This document shows, one piece after another, positions 41,441 to 51,759 of a stretch of DNA of 64,000 nt (position 1 is the stretch's first letter; each line of letters begins with the position of its first letter). The position numbers and the translations under genes were made by a program. The DNA is from Diphasiastrum complanatum. Its lineage: Eukaryota; Streptophyta; Lycopodiopsida; Lycopodiales; Lycopodiaceae. The notes beneath the pieces are model-generated. The model did no database searches, was not told the DNA's origin, and saw only the letters and a program-made list of their open reading frames with translations. The DNA lies in contig CM055101.1 of NCBI GenBank assembly GCA_029204225.1, positions 40,436,961 through 40,500,960 on the forward strand, given 5' to 3'.

Positions 41441-42300
41441 TCAACTGAAAGGTTGGTGAATGATTGGCCAGTTTGGCGTATGGATAGTAATTTTGTCCAT
41501 GGCCAATCCCAAACCTTTCCACTTATTCCTGCGTGACATCGGTACGTAATATGGATCTACGCGCAATTGGCGAGGGCTGGCCACATAACTCCTAATAGAT
41601 TTTGGAGTTTTCTCAAAAACTGTAACTCTCCAAGCTGGCTGCTCTCCCAATGTGGGTATTTTATCCAATTCCTTGTCAGCCTCTATTTCAGAGGTCTTAA
41701 ACTTGAGGACCCAACCACCACGCGAGAACTCATGAGGATGTTGCGCTAAAAAGCTCTGGATTTGGTTCTCGATGCTGATTGGTCTTCTAAATAATGATGT
41801 GGTCCTTGATGAAGATGGACCCGGTTGCACTGCTTGTGGAACTGGCTATTGTTCTTCAACTTCAGGGGCTCCACCCTGGTCCATGCCCAAATCCAACCCT
41901 GTATCCATAGGTGCATCAGCTTGGTGTGGAGGGGAGAATTGTGGCATGACCGAAACTGAAATTTGAGGCCCAGCTTCCAACACCTGAGCGACAACTTTTT
42001 CATATGCGTTAATAGTTGCTTTAGCCTTTTCCAACTCAGTTGAGGCTGTACCTTTGAATCTGTCAAAGCGGCCTTGGAATCCTTGAAGCATCACTTTGTA
42101 GGTTTCAACCTTTTTAAACAAATACGCGATCTCCGTCGGAGTTATTAGATGATCAGGTATTTGCGTCTGTAGATACGCATCACGCTCAAGGGTGGTCGCA
42201 TCCAATTCACCTTGGAGATGTGTGCGATCTTGTTCCGCCATCTGCAGTTGACCTTGAAGCAGCTGCACTTGTTGCTTTGCATCCTGCACGGCCTTTGCTA
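41441..42300 (-). pseudogene. Ty3/gypsy coiled-coil and linker region
   Basis: From about 42300 downwards the minus frame reads a coiled coil (DAKQQVQLLQGQLQMAEQDR, THLQGELDATTLERDAY), then FKKVETYKVMLQGFQGRFDR, a Pro-rich linker, one TAG near 41848, and a globular part (IQSFLAQHPHEFSRGGWVLK ... DPYYVPMSRRNKWKGLGLAM). The reading is open for over 800 bp apart from that TAG. This resembles a gag-type N-terminal region more than pol and is out of phase by one with the protease frame before it. A 311-bp piece of it (41871-42183) was captured at 686-996. Confidence 0.6.
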
Positions 42301-43530
42301 TGTCGTCTTCTTCTCAACTTCAGATTTAGCTTCATGCTGCTTGGTAATCTTCAACTCTTTATCCAATAAGGGTGGCACATTCTTTGAATCAATCTTTTGA
42401 GAAGAATTTTCCCATTTCAGGACCGTATTATAATGTTGCTTGGCTTGTTTCTTCCTCATTGACCATGTGATCATGTCTTCCTTCAATATAACTGCTTTTG
42501 GCGGTTTTATTGTTGGTTCATCAGGTTTATTACGCACTCTAAATTTGGTTGGATCCATATGATTTAGAATCTGCTCATCAGTAAGTTCTGCATTGTCATC
42601 ATAAGTCAAGGCATGACTCACAGGAATGAGTTCATCTTCAACCGGTTCTGGGATAGGTTCCGTTGATATCCAAGCTACATTCAACACATTTAATGGAAAA
42701 GTGATTGGTGTATCCAAGGTTCGATCCAATAATGAAATCTCGCTCAAATCTGACTGATTATCTTGTTGACACATATATCCTGCTATACAGTCAATCGTTG
42801 CAAGAGCTTCATTCCAATTGACAGTATTGGTTTGAGAATCGTAATGAACTCCCAAATTTTTCTTTGGTCGGTCACAACTACGATTCGTTGTTGATGAATC
42901 ATCATCCTCTTTTTGAACCACTGGCTTGATAGTCCAAGTTGCAGGCTCAACCTTGACTGCACGTTCCCGATTTTCAAAAGTGATTTTCCCGGTACCCCAG
43001 TTATGAACTACTTGCGCAACTCGTAACCATGGGCGTCCCAATAGAACTCGGTAGACATTTGGTGCTTCTGGTAAGTCCATTACTACAAAAGTATTGACAA
43101 ACTGTACTCCGACAATTTTGACAGGTATATCTTCAACTATTCCTCATGGACGAACTATCGTTTGATCAGCTAGCTTAATGGCAAAAGTCGCAGGTTTTAT
43201 CTTTGTAAGGCCCCATTTTGCTCATAGCTTTGTAGAAATCAGGTTAACTCCCAAACCGCCATATATCACAGCTGATTCATTAGGAAATTTTCTATGTTGT
43301 ATCGGTAGGGTGATATTTTTTTGTTTTCTTTCCCAAGCTGCTCCGACATAGAGTACTTCATTAGATTCTTCAATTCCAGCACAAAAAAGTGGCTCCTGAT
43401 GGACTTCTAGTTCAGCTTGAGTTAACTTTTGCACTAATACTTCTTTTGCTTTTGGCACCAACTTCAGGAACTCTTCCAATGAAATATTGATCTTAATAGA
43501 CAAAATATTCATGAGCAATTATATTTGCGG
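42301..43530 (-). pseudogene. Ty3/gypsy retropepsin-like protease and downstream linker
   Basis: The frame includes FPNESAVIYGGLGVNLIST near 43260, the protease active-site region. Related plant gypsy proteases read DGGSGVN here; the catalytic Asp has become Tyr. Then ADQTIVRP with a stop near 43145, QFVNTFVVMDLPEAPNVYRV and LLGRPWLRVAQVVHNWGTGK, the terminal protease block LLGRPWL. The following linker (to 42301) is acidic and Pro-rich. Most stops fall at former CAG or CGA codons, as from C-to-T decay. Confidence 0.82.
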
Positions 43531-44620
43531 TGCTTCCGGTTCAGTCATTTTGAAGGGTTCTTCATGATGATGCAACTGAGCATTCATATTTGTATGTAAA
43601 TTTTTCGGTGACTACAATGGTGAAGAACAAACTTCGGCTGTTGCTCTAGCAGCTTCAAGATTCTCTTCTTCTTGCAGATGTTTAATCCACTATGTCATAT
43701 GCTGATATCTTCTTTTTTTTGCATGAAGATTTGGATAGACTCCAGATGCTATTGGTATGTCAGTTAATGGTATAGGATCAGCAAGTACTGGATCTGCTAC
43801 TAGTTCTTTCTGCTTTTGTGCTCTGGTGACCACCATCAAGGGTACACTTGGTTTATTCTAAGCTACTGGTCTTTGCTTGACTATTATCAAATTTACAGGA
43901 GCTGTAGCCGGTGGTGGCTTCGGTTTTGCTGGACACTCCTGATAGCAATGCCCATAACCATAGTCACGACAGAATGGTACAAATTTTTTTTTATTTGGAC
44001 ATTCTGCAGCTCTGTGATTTTCTTCACATGCAAAGCATCCAAGTGGTGCTATGGTCCAGTTTCTAGATGCTTGTTGTTGTGCGACAGCATAAATAGCATA
44101 TTGTTTTAAAGATCCACCTTCTTGATTATTACCATAGTTCCATTGCTCGGGACTTCTGTAAGGTTCTGGTTCGATCAAATTGGCAGGAGGAGCGGGGTGC
44201 TTTGGTGACGCAGGTAAGGCTAACCGTTCCGGGTATCCAAGAGCAGATTGTCGAGGTCTAGCTGGTAGATTTCTTCCATAATGTGGCTCTTGATATCCCA
44301 TCTGGGCAAACTATAGTTGAATTATCCGAGGATTAAAATTGCAAAAAGAAGTCTCATGATCAAGTGAATTACACAAATGGCATATACTGATTTCCATTCG
44401 GTTTTTCAATTGGGGACACTCATTCACTGTGTGATTTCCTGTACAAATAGAACACCAGATATTTTCCCTGGTAGGAAAAGTCTTTGCAAACTTCTCAGGT
44501 TCTTTGTTCGCTTGTCCATGGAAATCTTCCAATGCTTTGATCTTTTCATCAAATTGCGACTGCAATTTTTCCATCTATTTCTGCTGGTTCTTCCCGAGTT
44601 TCTCCAACTCATTGAGCATC
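43531..44620 (-). pseudogene. Ty3/gypsy gag C-terminal part with several CCHC knuckles
   Basis: From 44612 the frame reads a helical start (EKLQSQFDEKIKALEDFHGQ), then CCHC-like knuckles WCSICTGNHTVNEC, ICHLCNSLDHETSFC, CFACEENHRAAEC and FCRDYGYGHCYQEC, and a Pro-rich part. TAG codons at about 44576 and 44308, and several more before 43530, interrupt one otherwise continuous frame. The knuckles bind nucleic acid in gag. The retrotransposon-gag capsid domain upstream is missing; the junction with other repeats is at about 44622. Confidence 0.82.
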
Positions 44621-44623
44621 GTG

Positions 44624-45150
44624 GCTGATCTAATCCAAGAACTAATCAAGGGATTAGAATCTCTATTGAAAATGCTTGATTTTGCACTAAAAGTCTCTCA
44701 AATTGGGTGTGTGAGTCAAATTGTACAAATTTTTGAATTTTCTTAGCCAAAATCGGAGCTGTATGACCTCACACGTGTGAAAAGTCATCATCATGCAATT
44801 TTGACACTTGGATCAAACTTTTTATTTTGGGCATTTTTGGTCCAATTTCCTACTATATGGAGATCTTCATAGAAATCTTCTAGAAGCAAAAACTTGCATA
44901 CTTCAGCTTTTTCCACACGTGTGAGCTGTCCTCTACACATAGGACGTGACACCTATCCAAAGTATTTGGCTCATGCAATCAATAGATTGATGCCATGTGT
45001 CATATGTCTAGAAAACTAGTTTTTGGCCTTTTTAGCCACTAGAACTTGAATTAAATCATATGTACAACATATATGATTATGGTACATGACAAATACACTA
45101 ATTTCACATGTGGGAGCAGGCTCCACACATGTGTGATTATCGTATATACA
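44624..45150 (-). repeat. Rearranged leader/LTR fragment of the 49.7-kb LTR family
   Basis: 44624-44785 matches 49336-49498 (leader) and 44785-45150 matches 50097-50470 (LTR), both in the same orientation, with the intervening 600 bp absent. It carries four CACACRTGTG-type palindromes. It borders the gypsy gag on the left and an oppositely oriented leader and gag on the right, so it was rearranged after insertion. Confidence 0.75.
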
Positions 45151-45154
45151 AGAT

Positions 45155-46110
45155 TTTGGCACAATATTGAAGCAATTAAAATTGAAGCTTGAATTAGGAG
45201 CATTAAATGATTTTCTCTGATGTTTTGAGTGCATGTTGAAGTTGAAGAGAGGTATTGCTAAAAATCATAGATTAAGGAGTGATTTTGCAAGTTTGAGACT
45301 AGAATCTAAATTTCCATCATTTCACGAGTGATAGGATTGTGTCTATAAGCTTTCTAATTTCTAGAAGACTATAGGATCAAATCTCTTAGAGAAACCATAA
45401 GAGTTTCTAGTGCTTTTTCACGTTCAAAAATGGCATCAATGGGTGGTTTTTTGCTTGAAGCTAGTGAAAGGCTTACATCCACTAATTATGCTACTTGGAT
45501 AGTTCGAATGGAGTTTTTGCTTGTACTTCATGATCTTGACATAGTACTTGAGGTGGAAGTAGAACCTCAAGGTGGAGTTGAATTGGTAAAAGTACAAAAA
45601 GAGATGTAGAGTTGCATTACATTGCATAAAGATGAATGTAAGTAATGAACTTTTGAAGGAAATCTCATCTTGTATCACATCCAAAGAGACATGGGATTCA
45701 TTAAAAGCAATTTATGGATCCAAGAATACTTCAAGGATACTCATGCTTAGGAATCAAATCCTTCAAAGCATGAAAGGAAGTAGTGAAAGTGCCCAAAATT
45801 ATGTCTTTAGAATCAAATCTTTGAATAAGGAGTTGTCTTCTATAGATGATGAATTAGTTCAAATCATTTTGAATGGATTAGGAGATGATTATTCCAATCT
45901 TGTTCAAACCTTTGCTATTCAAGATTCACTTCCTAGTATTGAAAAACTTCAAAGTGTGCTTGTAAGTGAGGAGAATAGAATGCTTCATATCAAAAGTAGG
46001 ATGAGTTCCTTATCTTTGAATGATGGTGATGAAAAAGCTAACTTTTCCTAAAAAGGCAAGAAGAAAAAGTTTCCATCCAAGAAGACTCAAGACATGGAGA
46101 TGGAGAGCAA
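45155..46110 (+). pseudogene. copia leader and gag (plus strand)
   Basis: Leader 45155-45429 matches the inverse of 49190-49335. The gag ATG is at 45430: MASMGGFLLEASERLTSTNY, RMEFLLVLHDLDIVLEVEVE, then after a shift near 45606 ALHCIKMNVSNELLKEISSC, NTSRILMLRNQILQSMKGSS and LVQIILNGLGDDYSNLVQTF, SVLVSEENRML. It stops at 46051 (NFS) and Lys-rich codons follow. No zinc knuckle or pol follows. The sequence joins a rearranged LTR piece on its left, so no promoter in the right place is left. Confidence 0.85.
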
Positions 46111-46119
46111 AGATGGAGC

Positions 46120-46205
46120 ATCCACTTTGAGATGACTTGAACTCGGCCTCATCCAAGTTGAATTTTTGATCTTCAAAAAATGTGACATCTCTACTCCACT
46201 TCCGC
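46120..46205 (-). pseudogene. Short copia integrase/reverse transcriptase junction fragment
   Basis: On the minus strand SRDVTFFEDQKFNLDEAEF matches the end of integrase in other copies (NRDVTLHKDS in B2, GRDVIFYEGN in A2). It is about 30 codons long and opposite in orientation to the gag just left of it. Confidence 0.6.
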
Positions 46206-46439
46206 TTTATTGACCTGCAGAATTCCGCCAACACCCTCCCCCCCTCCCCCAAGGCATTTATATGTCATCTCTTTCAAACCCTTACATTAATGTTTAGAAT
46301 GGTGTTTCCAATGGCAGCCTATGGACGACACTGGGTCCTGTAAAGTTGTTTCGCCTATAGGATTATGTTGTCGCAGTGTAGAATTCTATTTTTTGTAAGC
46401 AGAGATTTCTTCTTTCCTTCCAAAATTGAGTAAGATGAG

Positions 46440-46840
46440 AGAAAAGGGGAATTCTATTTAAATTTACCGCCTCCATCCCCGCCACAATCCCCTGAAGATG
46501 CATCCATTCCATCTAGCCCTTGTGGTCAATATCTGCCCCCCTCGCAGCAAGATGATCAACCATCAGGTGATTCTGAACTAGACCAATCTCAAACTTGTGC
46601 AAATTCTCAAGTTAAGCTGGGCAACGAGTGTCCATCTCATTTGCGTCAAAATATACCAATAATTGAAAGAAGCGTGAAGCTCAAAAATCCGGTTTCACAG
46701 ACAAACATAAAGCAGGAAAGCCCACATTCACAAAGGGACACGCCGATGGGGAGTGGGCGGATTTTACACAAGATAAGCTTTTGTTCTTATAGGTTAAAGA
46801 GATTTTGTTTTCTCAGGTTATTGTTTTCTTTGTTTTAAGC
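46440..46840 (+). other. Ser/Pro/Gln-rich open stretch, possible host exon
   Basis: From about 46465 the plus strand is open and rich in Pro, Ser and Gln (PPPSPPQSPEDASIPSS, then QQDDQPSGDSELDQSQTCAN) and continues to 46836. GC content is higher than around it. There is no retroelement similarity. It could be an exon of a regulatory-type host gene or a captured fragment. No splice partner is certain. Confidence 0.3.
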
Positions 46841-47385
46841 TTGATTTGATTTTACAACAATATGATATATCCCTATTTTCACCACAGCTAAAATCTCAAA
46901 GTCGAAACTCTATCATGCCAAGGAGCAACACCGGTCAACTGAAAGCAATTGATTTTGAACGTTGTGCCACGCATAGCACAGCCTGCCAGGTATACATTGA
47001 ATAGGCAGGGTGACTGAGGTCGGTTGTACACAAACGTCATTGGTTGTTCACTGGGCAAAATCCAAGGTTGTTGGTGACCGAGCCTTGCATGAGCCTTATT
47101 ATTATTATTAGGTCCCTGGTCCTCTGATGTTTTTGTGATTTGCATCAAGCTAGACCTAAACTACAGTATCAGAGCCTTGCTTTTCATGCTGTAAATTTAA
47201 ACTCTCACTGGTGATTGGACCTGTATGCTTCAAAGTTCGAGGACCTCATATCCATACAGACTCTTTGCCATCTTGCAAACCTCAAAGTTCTAATTCCAGA
47301 GTCCTGCTCCTGGATGTCAAAAGCCTGAAAACTTTTCGTAATATGGTACATTTATTTCAAATACTTCTCACATATGCTCTCACAG

Positions 47386-47462
47386 GTTTCAGTGTTGTTT
47401 TGCGTTTTGGTAGTTGTCAATTTGGTGCGAGGTGCAAGTTTATTCATCAAGCTCCCCAATAG
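47386..47462 (+). pseudogene. CCCH zinc-finger exon remnant
   Basis: After an acceptor-like CTCTCACAG the frame reads RFGSCQFGARCKFIHQAPQ and a TAG. The spacing C-x5-C-x3-H matches the second part of plant CCCH fingers (C-x8-C-x5-C-x3-H), but the first Cys is missing in this frame; a TGTTGT lies nearby in another frame. Probably a broken exon of an RNA-binding CCCH protein. Confidence 0.45.
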
Positions 47463-47540
47463 AATTAGCGTAGTAATAGATTTGGCTCTGGTGCACAAAA
47501 ACAGGGAGTGGATAATTTGTTCGCTATCCTTTCTGAATAT

Positions 47541-47545
47541 AATAC
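47541..47545. repeat. Target-site duplication AATAC of element C (left)
   Basis: AATAC precedes the left LTR and recurs at 52708-52712 after the right LTR, which fixes the LTR ends at AGTT...AACT. Confidence 0.92.
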
Positions 47546-47797
47546 AGTTAAGAAACATAGTTTAAACACCCGACCGGATCAATCACCACAGCACAACGTC
47601 AAGTGCAACAAGACAAGACAATAGAATTGCTCTCCACAAACTGTATATTCAACTGATAATTAAGTACAAAGATAAGTTGCTTAAAAGCACTCAAAGGGCT
47701 CGTAAAAGAAAGATGGTCTGATAACTCTAGAACTAAGCACACGTGGTGCCGTCGAAATAAGAAAGCACTGTATAAGTCGATCATTGCTATTTTAACT
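47546..47797 (-). mobile_element. 3' LTR of element C
   Basis: 252 bp, plus-strand reading AGTTAAGAAACATAG ... GCTATTTTAACT; nearly identical to 52456-52707. The terminal inverted match is AGTTAA/TTAACT. Confidence 0.92.
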
Positions 47798-47811
47798 CTC
47801 TCTCTCAACGA
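47798..47811 (-). promoter_or_regulatory. Polypurine tract of element C
   Basis: Minus strand GTTGAGAGAGAGAG directly precedes the AGTTAAAATAGC start of the 3' LTR. Confidence 0.8.
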
Positions 47812-47888
47812 TCAACGTCTCTCTTTATTTTAGATATTACTCTATTCATGGAACATATCTCCATGATAGTATTACAAGTAAAGGCTTT

Positions 47889-48240
47889 TTACATAACCAG
47901 ATCTAAGCCAAGTTTGGCTCTAAAAGTCTCAAACTTTTCTTTACTTAAAGCTTTCGTAAATAATTCAACAACTTGTAATAACGTAGAACAATGTACAATA
48001 CTTATATCTTCAGATTGTAACTTCTCAGGCACAAAGTGATATTTTACCTCAATATGTTTTGTCCTTGCGTGAAAGATAGGATTCTTAGCCAATTGTATTC
48101 CACTTTGACTGTCACAAAAAATAACAGTAGGATTTGCCTACTTCATGCCAATCTCACATAACAACTTATGTAGCCAAACAGCTTCCTGGGTAGCAGAACT
48201 AAACGCTTTATATTCGGCTTCTGTAGAAGAAATAGAAAAA
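47889..48240 (-). pseudogene. Element C: RNase H C-terminal part
   Basis: From 48235 the minus frame reads SISSTEAEYKAFSSATQEAV, WLHKLLCEIGMK, a TAG, then SQSGIQLAKNPIFHARTKHI, EVKYHF, and finally VVELFTKALSKEKFETFRAK LGLDL. These are the last RNase H blocks. About ten residues that normally precede SSTEAEY (the W-SKKQ region) are missing at the insertion point. Confidence 0.85.
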
Positions 48241-49654
48241 TGACTCTTTCTTTTGAAAGTTGAAATGGATATGAAAAAGATTTGACACCTAGATTTTCCT
48301 TTTCACTTGACTAGTTCTCTCAACACTTGAGATTCTTGAACAAAAGATGGGTTTTGTTTCAAATACATGAAAATCAAACTTAATCACTTCTTTTGGACTC
48401 ACTCTTGACCCAAATAATCTCACACTTGAGATTTAGAATGAATTTGATTTGATTTGACAACAAACTATACCACCAATTTTTCACAAAGCTTAAAAATTTA
48501 GACAACTAGAGATTCACAAAGATCTCAACCATGCATGAATACTCAAATATGGACTCCTCCTCATTCTAGACATCCAATGGGATCAAAAATTGACCCTCAC
48601 ACTCTCACAAAGAAAGTTGAATAGAACTAATTTGAGTTTCATACATTCTATGTCAATTTTTGCTCAACAAATTGAATTCAATCACTCCTATTGGATTCCA
48701 CCAATTACTCTACTTTTTAAGACTTGGAATGAAATTCAAAATCAAAAGTTGTGATTTTTCTCACTAAGATATTGTGCTTCAAAGAGATAATGCCACTTAG
48801 AAAGATTTGATCACCTAGGAAAAGACAAATTCTTCACCAATAACAACACATAATGAGCTTCTAGATCTTGCCCTCTACAAAGGAAGGAACTCTTAGAAAA
48901 TTGGATCTCTCTCTACACATTTGTCATAGACACCTTAATGACTCTTTTCAAACCTTACAATCACTCAAACAAATTGAGTAGGTTGAACAATGTGACTTGG
49001 ATCTCAATCTCTTTTCTAGAACTCTCAATTGAAGCCAATCTATATCAAATTCTACAAAAGATTTGCATAGATGCTCTATATGCACTAGAAACTCTCAAAG
49101 GTTTACTTGGAGGACAGATCCAAAGATGTTTTCTATCAAATTGATGCTTCTAAACTTGGCCCTATCACTCTTGAACAAATCTAGAGTGATGGTACAATGG
49201 ATTTCAACCTCTCACCTTGCATATCACTCCTTAATCTATGATTTTTAGCAAAATCTCTCTCAACTTCAACATGTACTCAAAAAATCAGAGATGATCAATT
49301 AATGCACCTATTTCAAGCTTCAAATTTAATTTCTTGGCTGATCTAATCCAAGAACTAATCAAGGGATTAGATTCTCTATAGAAAATGCTTGATTTTGCAC
49401 CAAAAATCTCTCAAATTGGGTGTGTGAGCCAAATTGTACAAATTTTTTAATTTTTCTCAGCCAAAACCGGAGCTGTACGGCCTCACACGTGTGAAAAGGG
49501 TTCCTACAGCCCACAACAAGTTCTGGTCCAAAAATTTTGAGAATATCTATCAAATCCAACTCACTACCCAAACTTTGACTAGTTTCCAAAAAACTGCTAA
49601 TTCTGGCTTTGATTTGGATTAACCCTATCAATTTCAACAAAAACTCTTGTACTT

Positions 49655-49667
49655 GGCTCTGATACCA
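49655..49667 (-). promoter_or_regulatory. Primer-binding site of the one-LTR insertion
   Basis: Minus strand ATGGTATCAGAGC is the plant copia initiator tRNA-Met site, directly adjoining the LTR that begins at 49668. Confidence 0.85.
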
Positions 49668-50502
49668 TGTGAAAAAAAAGTACAAAAATGACCAAGAATG
49701 GATCCTAATCTGATCCTCAAGAGCGATTGGTTGTCAGATTACTTGATCTATCAATCTACTTTAGATTAAGATTAATCTAGATCAATTCTAGACACAAAAT
49801 TCTAACAAGAACAATCATTAATTGAAGGTAAGTGTACTTTCTGGTTTCACACGTGTGAAACACTGTCTGAGTACGGACTCCAACCTGAAAATCAAGTACA
49901 CATTGATAGAACCTCAAAACAATCAAAACCAATGTAGACAAATGGAGAAAATCACTCAAAATTGCTTCCAAAACCAAGATTGGTGTCTCACAATGATTAT
50001 GGCCAAATGTGGGTCTATATATACAATAAGTGGGAGCTCGTGGTATTGATCATCCCTCTGATCCCACATGTGTGAAGGTGCTTTGTCATATGATGATTCA
50101 TCATGCAAAACTGACACTTGGACAAAACCTTCTATTTTGAGCACTTTTGGTCCATTTTCCTTCTATATGGAGATCTATTTCAAAATCTTCTAGAAGTCAA
50201 AATTTGTCTACTTCAACTTATTCCACACATGTGAGCTGTCCTCTACACATGGGATGTGACACCTAACCAAAGGATGTGGCTCATGCAATCAATAGATTGA
50301 TGCCATGTGTCATATGTCTAGAAAACTAGTTTTTGGCTTTTTTAGCCACTAGAACTTGAATTAAATCATATGTACAACCTATATGATTATGGTACATGAC
50401 AAGTAAACTATTTTCACACGTGAGAACTGGCTCCACACATGTGTAATCATCCTATATACAAGATTTTTGGCCTCTACCAAGCTTATTTTTGCATTTTTCA
50501 CA
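49668..50502 (-). mobile_element. LTR of the one-LTR insertion
   Basis: 835 bp; plus-strand reading TGTGAAAAAAAAGTAC ... GCATTTTTCACA. A TATATATA box is read on the minus strand at 50015-50024. It contains five CACRTGTG-type palindromes. Part of it recurs at 44785-45150. Confidence 0.82.
50015..50024 (-). promoter_or_regulatory. Candidate TATA box in the 49.7-kb LTR
   Basis: The minus strand reads TTGTATATATAGAC about 480 bp into the LTR, a plausible U3 promoter TATA element. It rests on sequence and position only. Confidence 0.4.
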
Positions 50503-51754
50503 AAAAACAACCGCTACCAAAATTGAAGGCATAACCTGTTGTTGACTTTCTATCATCTATACTTCCTGCCCAATCAAAGTCAACATAACCCTGCAACTTA
50601 GGTAAAACACTTTGTCTTTTGTAGATTAGGCCAAGGTTAGGTGTACTTTTCACATACCTCAAAATCCTTTTTGCAGCTTTCCAATGGTCCATAGTGGGTG
50701 ATGACATGAATTGGCTAATCAAACTTACATCATAGCAGATATCAAGACGTGTAGTCGTAAGATATATCAAATTTCCGACTAGCTGACGAAATAGAGTAGT
50801 GTCAACATGTGCACTATCATCAATACAAGATAATTTATTACCAGCTTCGCAAGGGGTGATGAAAGGTTTGCACTCTGTCATGTGAAATCTCTCCAATATC
50901 TCGCCCACATACTTGTTTTGACATAACATGATATCACTGCCAGTTTGCCATACTTATACACCCAAGCAATAGTGCATAAGATCTAAATCTGTCATCTCAA
51001 ACTGCTTGCATAAGTTGGCTTTGATAGAACAAGTGAGATTTTCATCATTGCCCGTGACAATGATATCATCAACGTAAAGTACAATCAAGGCAATGCTATC
51101 ATCATTTATAAGAGCATAAAGGTTTGGATCTAAATTTGTTCTTACAAACCCATGAGAAAGAAAATAATTGTCAATGCGTCCATACCATGTGTGTGGCGCT
51201 TGCTTAAGGCCATAAAGTGCTTTGTGTAGTTTACATACCTTCTGTTCTTGCCCTTTTGCCATGAAGCCATGTGGTTGGACCATGTAAACTTCTTCCTCTA
51301 AGTCACCATTTAAAAATGTGGACTTCACATCCATTTGATGGATCTTCCACCCAAAATGAGATGCTAAGGCAATGATAAGACGTAGCGTAGTCCACTTAGC
51401 CACTGGAGCAAATGTCTCTTCATAGTCAATTCCTTTGCTTTGCTCATAACCCTTCACTACTAGCCGTGCCTTATGCTTTGCTATCGTGCCATCTGCATGA
51501 AACTTTGTTCTAAACACCCATTTGTTGTCAATGGGTTTCTTTCCAAGTATTAGATCAACCAACTCCCATGTATCATGCCTGTGGATGGATTCTGTCTCCT
51601 CTTCCATTGCCCTTTGCCACTCTTTGTGATCTTTTGCCTCATCAAAGGTTGATGGCTCTCGACACTTCAAAATGTCACTCATTGGGGCATACTTCACATG
51701 ATAACGATCGGGAGACTTCCTTTCCCGCGTTGATCTTCTCACTTCTCCTTGTGT
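50503..51754 (-). pseudogene. Element C: copia reverse transcriptase and RNase H N-part
   Basis: The minus frame from about 51754 holds RRSTRERKSPDRYHVKYAPM, WQRAMEEETESIHRHDTWEL, KARLVVKGYEQSKGIDYEET, FAPVAKWTTLRLIIALASHF, QMDVKSTFLNGDLEEEVYMV, LYGLKQAPHTWYGRID and the active site VLYVDDIIVTGNDEN, then one TAA at about 50954 where Glu is expected, and GYVDFDWAGSIDDRKSTTGY of RNase H. Apart from this nonsense codon reverse transcriptase is intact over about 410 codons. It is the only near-complete reverse transcriptase in the window. It ends at the insertion at 50502. Confidence 0.92.
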
Positions 51755-51759
51755 GCTAG

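Larger units (their letters stand above)
48241..50502 (-). mobile_element. One-LTR insertion (LTR plus leader) inside element C
   Basis: A 2262-bp unit on the minus strand: LTR 49668-50502 (TGTG...CACA), primer site 49655-49667, then about 1.4 kb of leader down to 48241, and no second LTR, gag or pol. AAAAA flanks both ends (48236-48240 and 50503-50507), which could be a target duplication but is low in complexity. It splits RNase H of element C and a few host codons are lost. Parts of its leader and LTR recur at 44.6-45.4 kb. Confidence 0.7.
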
